Source: Oscillospiraceae bacterium
Lineage (GTDB): Bacteria; Bacillota; Clostridia; Oscillospirales; Ruminococcaceae
Direction of reading: 5' to 3'
DNA: 64,000 nucleotides
Assembly (NCBI GenBank): GCA_022508885.1
Contig: JAFLUG010000001.1
Location: 18,861-82,860, forward strand
This document shows, in pieces, positions 59,217 through 64,000 of this stretch (within the stretch, counting starts at the first letter, position 1; every line of letters starts with the position of its first letter). The notes below the pieces were generated by a model. It had not been told where the DNA came from. It ran no database searches and was given only the letters and a program-made list of their open reading frames with translations. The translations under genes were made by a program, and so were the position numbers.

Positions 59217-60061
59217 AGGTTTTAATTGTATTCAATCAGGGAAAAACGGGAGCTGCGACGCAGTCGCACAAGATCGCCCAGTTTCTGATAGCCGAGGGTA
59301 TCACACCCTGCATTTTCGGTGAGAACACTCTTTTCGCCGAAAAGGTCGGCGCGGAGGTGGTAGAGTCGCCCGAAGGCTGCGATTATATGATAACGGTCGG
59401 CGGCGACGGTACAATACTGCGCTGGGGAAAGGTCGCGGCTGAGTACGGTATCCCGCTGCTCGGAGTGAATTTCGGCAGGCTCGGTTTTATGGCTACGGTA
59501 GAGTCGGAGGATATCTGGAAAATTCCCGATATTTTAAAGGCGAATCTCACAGTAACGCCGCGAATGATGCTTGACTGCAAGCTTATCCGCGACGGCGAGG
59601 TCATCTTCTCGGAAAAGGTTTTAAACGATGTCACTATTTCCCGAAGCAGCCGCTCGAGACTTCCCGAGTATGTTATAAACTGCGGCGAGAGCGAGGTTAC
59701 GCGCGTGAGAGCCGACGGAGTTATTTTAAGCTCGCCCACAGGTTCTACGGCTTATTCCCTTGCGGCAGGAGGACCGATAATCTCTCCCGATATGGAGTGC
59801 ATTGAGTTTACGGCGCTTTGTCCGCATACTCTCTTTAACCGCACTATGATCTTTTCCACGAAGAAAAAGGTTACGGCGCGGGTTTGCCACTACGGCGACA
59901 GCACAGCGACGATCTCCGCGGACGGGGGCGCGGCAGTGCCGTTTTTCGAGGGCGACGTCCTTCAGCTTACCCGTGCGGAAAAAGACCTGCTATTGATAGA
60001 AACGGGCGAGGGCTTCTACGGGGTTATTCACAACAAGTTATTAACGCCGATAAAGGATTAA
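59213..60061 (+). CDS. nadK: NAD kinase
   Basis: VGGDGTILRWGK, GVNFGRLGFMA, SSPTGSTAYSLAAGGPI. Confidence 0.97.
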   Translation: MKVLIVFNQGKTGAATQSHKIAQFLIAEGITPCIFGENTLFAEKVGAEVVESPEGCDYMITVGGDGTILRWGKVAAEYGIPLLGVNFGRLGFMATVESEDIWKIPDILKANLTVTPRMMLDCKLIRDGEVIFSEKVLNDVTISRSSRSRLPEYVINCGESEVTRVRADGVILSSPTGSTAYSLAAGGPIISPDMECIEFTALCPHTLFNRTMIFSTKKKVTARVCHYGDSTATISADGGAAVPFFEGDVLQLTRAEKDLLLIETGEGFYGVIHNKLLTPIKD

Positions 60062-60167
60062 CAGACTGCCAATAAACCCTCATCTGCTTTGTCAGCCTCA
60101 CCACGGCAACCATTAAGGTTAGCCGTGGTAAGGCTTCCTAACATCTGAGGGCTTCTTGACAGTCTGT
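60061..60167. repeat. Family-2 structured repeat, copy B
   Basis: ACAGACTG...CAGTCTGT outer arms, CCCTCA...TGAGGG inner arms, core GCCTcACCACGGC.../...GCCGTGGTaAGGC. Confidence 0.9.
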
Positions 60168-60209
60168 AAGTATACAATTGAATTGAATAGTGGTTAACAG
60201 GGAGCGAAT

Positions 60210-60656
60210 ATGAAAAAGAAAGCGCGCCAGCTTCTGATAATGGAGATAATTTCGCAAAACGAAGTAGAAACGCAGAATCAGCTTATGGAGCTTTTGCGCG
60301 AGCGCGGCGTTGAGACCGCGCAGGCGACACTGTCGCGGGATATCGCGGAGCTGCGTATTGAAAAGTGTATGTCCGAAAGCGGAGTTTCGCGCTATTTTTC
60401 GGGAATTTCACAGGACGAGCTTACGTACAGCGAGATTTTTGCTCAGTCGGTCGTGTCGGTGGATTACGCGTCGAATATTGTCGTTATGAAATGTCACGCG
60501 GGAATGGCTAACGCGGCGTGTAAGGTAGTGGACGAGCGGAAGATAGGCTCGGTCATGGGAACGATAGCGGGCGACGACACGGTTTTTATCCTCACAAGGA
60601 CCGAAAATCACGCGAAGGCGCTGTCGATTCAGCTTGCGAGAATGATGCACAGATAG
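60210..60656 (+). CDS. argR: Arginine repressor
   Basis: RQLLIMEIISQNEVETQNQLMELLRERGVETAQATLSRDIAELRIEK; C-terminal GTIAGDDTVFIL. Confidence 0.95.
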   Translation: MKKKARQLLIMEIISQNEVETQNQLMELLRERGVETAQATLSRDIAELRIEKCMSESGVSRYFSGISQDELTYSEIFAQSVVSVDYASNIVVMKCHAGMANAACKVVDERKIGSVMGTIAGDDTVFILTRTENHAKALSIQLARMMHR

Positions 60657-60671
60657 TGTTTTGGAGCAGTA

Positions 60672-60914
60672 ATGGAATCTAAGATACTGTTGAATAATAT
60701 TGACAAACTTCATACAACTGAAATGGGCATTGAAAGAATTAAGAAAAATCTTAATTTAGGCGAGTGTGATGTTGTTGAATATTGTAAAAATATAGTTTCT
60801 GATAAAAACTGCAGGATTTACAGGCAAGGCAAGAATTGGTATTGTGAAACAGACAATATAAGAATAACCATCAATTCATACAGCTACACAATCATAACGG
60901 CGCATAAAGTTTGA
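60672..60914 (+). CDS. DUF3781-like small protein
   Basis: 80-aa ORF LHTTEMGIERIKKNLNLGECDVVEYCKN...ITINSYSYTIITAHKV recalls DUF3781 (from memory). Confidence 0.75.
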   Translation: MESKILLNNIDKLHTTEMGIERIKKNLNLGECDVVEYCKNIVSDKNCRIYRQGKNWYCETDNIRITINSYSYTIITAHKV

Positions 60915-60978
60915 TGGATTATTGTTTTCTCAGGCACGTTTTTACAAATAATTTGTTTTCACCCAAACAAATAATTAA

Positions 60979-61035
60979 AAGTCTTTGGAAGGGGGTTCGG
61001 GGGAAACCTTTCTTCAGAAAGGTTTCCCCCGAGAA
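60979..61035 (+). repeat. Family-3 REP-like hairpin repeat, copy 1
   Basis: aagtctttggaagggggttCGGGGGAAACCTTTCT-tc-AGAAAGGTTTCCCCCGagaac. Confidence 0.88.
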
Positions 61036-61057
61036 CAATCAACGAGGAGCGTTAAAA

Positions 61058-62704
61058 ATGCTAAGAGAACTGTCAATTGAAAATCTTGCGGTCATCGAGC
61101 GCGGAAACGCTCGGTTCTGCGGCAGTTTTAACGTTTTTACGGGTGAAACGGGCGCGGGAAAAAGCGTGCTTATCGGCGGGATAAACGCGATATTGGGTCA
61201 GCGCGTAAGCCGAGATATCGTCCGCGCGGGAGCGCAGAAGGCAGTTGTAACGGCGCTTTTTGACGAGCTTTCCGAGGCGGCTTGCGAAAAGCTTTCCGAA
61301 TTGGGTTTTGAGCCGTGTGAAGAAATCGTTCTTTCACGCGAGATATTCGCCGACGGAAAAAGCTCCGCGCATATAAACGGCAGGACGGCGACAGCCGCCA
61401 TGCTCAAAGAGCTTGGAAGTATGCTTATCGACATTCACGGTCAGCACGACAACCGCATACTTATGTCAAACGAAAATCAGTTGAATATCCTTGACAGACA
61501 CGCGGGACTGACCGATAAAATAAACGAATACCGCGAGCTTTACCGTGAGTTTTCCAAAACCTCGCGCGAGCTGAAAAAGCTGACCGAAGACAACGAAATG
61601 CGCGAGTTTAAGATCGCGAAGCTTAACGCAGCGATCTCCGAGCTTGAGCCGCTGGAGCTTACCAAAGGGGGCGGGGAGATTCTTGAACAAAAGCTCGAAA
61701 AAGCGCGAAACGGCGCGAAAATAATTAACGCGCTGAAAAAGGCGTACTCCGCGCTGTCGTCCGAGGAGGGCATGGCTGCGATCGAGATGCTGAGGGACTC
61801 GATGAACTTTCTCGACAGCATTTCCGACCTCGAGCCGAAAACAGCCGGGCTTGCTTCGCGTATCGCTTCGGTCGTGAGCGAGGCGGACGATATTTCCGCG
61901 GAAATATACTCGATAAGCGATGCTTATGCGGAAAACAACGAGGCGGAGCTTTCGGACAAGATGTCGCTGCTTAAAACGGCGATGCGCAAATACAACAGGA
62001 CAGCCGACGAACTCTGCGATTATCTTGAGGAATGCAAAAACGAGCTTGACTTAATTGCGAACGCCGACGAACGCGCCGCCGAGCTTGATGAGAAAAAGCA
62101 TACCCTCGCAAAACAGGTAAAAGCCGCCGCCGCAGAAATTTCCGAGCTGAGAAAAGCCGCTGCCGAAAGGTTTTCCGAGGAAATAAAGCGCGAGCTTACT
62201 TTTCTCGATATGCCGGGTGTGAGAATAATTTTCGCGGTAAATCCCGACAAAATTTCGATAAGCGGAATGGATCTTGTCGAGCTTATGATAAGCGCCAACG
62301 AGGGCGAGGAGCTTAAACCCCTGAACAAGATCGCCTCGGGCGGAGAATTATCAAGAATAATGCTGGCGATAAAGTGCGTTCTTGCGAAAAGCGACGATAT
62401 GCCCACGCTGATTTTTGACGAGATAGACACTGGCATAAGCGGACGCGCCGCTCAGAAAGTGGGGATAAAGCTGAAAGAGCTTTCGCAGTCGCGGCAGGTA
62501 ATGTGCGTTACGCATTTAGCGCAGATAGCCGCTAAGAGCGAATGTCACCTCGCGCTTGAAAAAAGCGTCGAAAACGGCAGAACATTCACGAAAATAACCG
62601 AGCTTGACTATGACGGCAGAGTCCGTGAGCTTGCGCGGATAATCGACGGAAGCGAAAAAAATTCCGCAAGCCTAAAGGCCGCGGAAGAAATGCTATCAAC
62701 GTAA
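61058..62704 (+). CDS. recN: DNA repair protein RecN
   Basis: MLRELSIENLAVIE...GETGAGKSVLIGGINAILG, IDIHGQHDN, IASGGELSRIMLAIK, LIFDEIDTGISGRAA; the ORF extension to 60911 reads through the repeat. Confidence 0.97.
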   Translation: MLRELSIENLAVIERGNARFCGSFNVFTGETGAGKSVLIGGINAILGQRVSRDIVRAGAQKAVVTALFDELSEAACEKLSELGFEPCEEIVLSREIFADGKSSAHINGRTATAAMLKELGSMLIDIHGQHDNRILMSNENQLNILDRHAGLTDKINEYRELYREFSKTSRELKKLTEDNEMREFKIAKLNAAISELEPLELTKGGGEILEQKLEKARNGAKIINALKKAYSALSSEEGMAAIEMLRDSMNFLDSISDLEPKTAGLASRIASVVSEADDISAEIYSISDAYAENNEAELSDKMSLLKTAMRKYNRTADELCDYLEECKNELDLIANADERAAELDEKKHTLAKQVKAAAAEISELRKAAAERFSEEIKRELTFLDMPGVRIIFAVNPDKISISGMDLVELMISANEGEELKPLNKIASGGELSRIMLAIKCVLAKSDDMPTLIFDEIDTGISGRAAQKVGIKLKELSQSRQVMCVTHLAQIAAKSECHLALEKSVENGRTFTKITELDYDGRVRELARIIDGSEKNSASLKAAEEMLST

Positions 62705-62710
62705 GATTTT

Positions 62711-62766
62711 TTGAGGGGAAACTTTCTGTAGAAAGTTTCCCCTCAAACTCCCCTTCAAAGACTTTT
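62711..62766 (-). repeat. Family-3 REP-like hairpin repeat, copy 2 (inverted)
   Basis: TTGAGGGGAAACTTTC-tgta-GAAAGTTTCCCCTCAA + actccccttcaaagactttt. Confidence 0.88.
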
Positions 62767-62807
62767 AATACTGCCGCTAAGCGGCGGGTCGCGTTTGGGA
62801 ACAAAAG

Positions 62808-63917
62808 TTATCGATCTCCGAGTTGTTCTGTTTGTTTATTATATTCCTCAACATACTCTTTGAGCCACGGAGAAGAATCTTCGGCTTCACCCCGATATCC
62901 CACAGCAAGCACCTTGTCTCCGCGAATTATGACCCCAATGCCATGCTCCGGTTCATAGTCGGGCTCTCCGCCTATCGTATAAGCGGGTTCGTCTCCGTAG
63001 GGCTTGAAAATTGAAATAGAATCAAAATGCGAGCAGGAAACGATATCGCTGCTGTCATTTGTCTCGTCCAATAACAGCATCCAATCGGGAAACGCATCAT
63101 TTATTGTATTGCATAACTTTTGCCGCATTTTCGGCGAAAACGACAGGAAGTGTTCTATGCACCGTTTAGCATATTCCTCGGGAACGTCTTTGGATTTCCG
63201 TACAGTAATATCCGCGTTCAGCCAATCACAGTGGATAATACCTAATTCTTCACCATCATCATCAGCGAATTCAAATGCAATGGTATGTTCCTTATATGCG
63301 GCGTCGATCAGCTTTTCAATTTCATGATAGATATCCCATGAAAATTCGACGCAGTAATCATAGCTTCCGAACCTATGAATAACAGAAAGGTAATCTCTCA
63401 AATAAGAATCGATCGGAGGTTCAAGCTCAAAATACAGATGCATAAAATCGTTCAGCTCGGGAGGAATATTATCAGAACTCAGACAATTGTCTACATCGTC
63501 AAAAAGCAGTGACGGTGTGCAGGCTTCAGAAATAATCTCCGTTTCATATTTCTGTGCCATTTCTTCATCGTTAAATACAAAAAAGTGATGCTTTACAAGC
63601 CACGCGATAAAGTATAAAATCCAATTTTCCGTATAGTCGTCGATCTTATCTCTGTCTTCGTGCGACAGTTCTTCAATTTTTTTATTATGTATCCTGCAGT
63701 ATTCAAGTGTAGTCTCATCATAATTATTCTTGGTTTTTGCATACACATATTTTTTCGGACTGTAATGCGTCATCTTTTCTTTTGCCGCCTTGTCAAGCTT
63801 AGACGTATGCCAATGCATAAGCACAAGTACTAATATAAACACAGCAAAAATTAAAAATACTATTCCACCAATAATAAATATTTTCTGCATTTTACACCTC
63901 TCAGACGTTTTTTCCAT
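62808..63917 (-). CDS. Hypothetical protein with N-terminal TM
   Basis: 369-aa ORF, one TM (IFIIGGIVFLIFAVFILVLVLMHW), soluble C-terminal region; no family recognised with confidence. Confidence 0.75.
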   Translation of the reverse strand: MEKTSERCKMQKIFIIGGIVFLIFAVFILVLVLMHWHTSKLDKAAKEKMTHYSPKKYVYAKTKNNYDETTLEYCRIHNKKIEELSHEDRDKIDDYTENWILYFIAWLVKHHFFVFNDEEMAQKYETEIISEACTPSLLFDDVDNCLSSDNIPPELNDFMHLYFELEPPIDSYLRDYLSVIHRFGSYDYCVEFSWDIYHEIEKLIDAAYKEHTIAFEFADDDGEELGIIHCDWLNADITVRKSKDVPEEYAKRCIEHFLSFSPKMRQKLCNTINDAFPDWMLLLDETNDSSDIVSCSHFDSISIFKPYGDEPAYTIGGEPDYEPEHGIGVIIRGDKVLAVGYRGEAEDSSPWLKEYVEEYNKQTEQLGDR

Positions 63918-63953
63918 TATACACCTAATTGAATAAATAATGCAAGCGGTATT

Positions 63954-64000
63954 AAAAAGTTTTGGAAGGGGTTCAAGGGGAAACCTTTTTCAAAAGGTTT
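63954..64000 (+). repeat. Family-3 REP-like hairpin repeat, copy 3 (cut by window end)
   Basis: aaaagttttggaaggggttcaaGGGGAAACCTTTTtcaAAAGGTTT|. Confidence 0.8.

Noticed and set aside
60911-61057. N-terminal extension of RecN in the ORF track
   Set aside because: Extension translates through the family-3 hairpin; RecN homology starts at MLRELSIENLAVIE (61058) behind a good RBS

Overview
This 64 kb window looks like a core chromosomal segment of a spore-forming, low-to-mid GC Clostridia/Oscillospirales-type Firmicute (inferred from gene content; species not identifiable). I saw no rRNA, tRNA, CRISPR array, transposase or prophage. Main blocks: fatty acid synthesis (accC-partial, fabZ, accB, fabF, fabG, fabH on -, fabD divergent on +); aroE-aroK; an amidohydrolase and a lone fumarase alpha subunit; an ECF sigma/anti-sigma-like pair; a large GGDEF/EAL-like protein with degenerate motifs; pgk-tpiA-(small genes plus YafQ-type toxin-antitoxin)-gpmI; an NPDTG sortase-type surface protein; CIRCE-hrcA-grpE-dnaK-(DUF4241-like)-dnaJ; murL-murD; tmcAL; ackA; two Ser-rich lipoproteins; mreBCD-pbp2-minD-like-mgsA; MATE-recO; a double DUF1508 protein; mutS2; a D-2-hydroxyacid dehydrogenase; complete spoIIIAA-AH; asp23-like-nusB-xseA-xseB-ispA-yuiD-like-dxs-tlyA-nadK-argR-(DUF3781-like)-recN. 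The most unusual signal is intergenic: at least three dispersed families of structured, palindrome-rich elements. Family 1 (about 3770-3896 and 46195-46301) folds in both copies into the same three-way junction, with conserved junctions and loops but different, compensatorily changed stem sequences. Family 2 (about 49148-49222 and 60061-60167) has a conserved inverted-repeat frame around a divergent hairpin core. Family 3 (about 60979-61035, 62711-62766, 63954-64000) is a shorter REP-like hairpin element.
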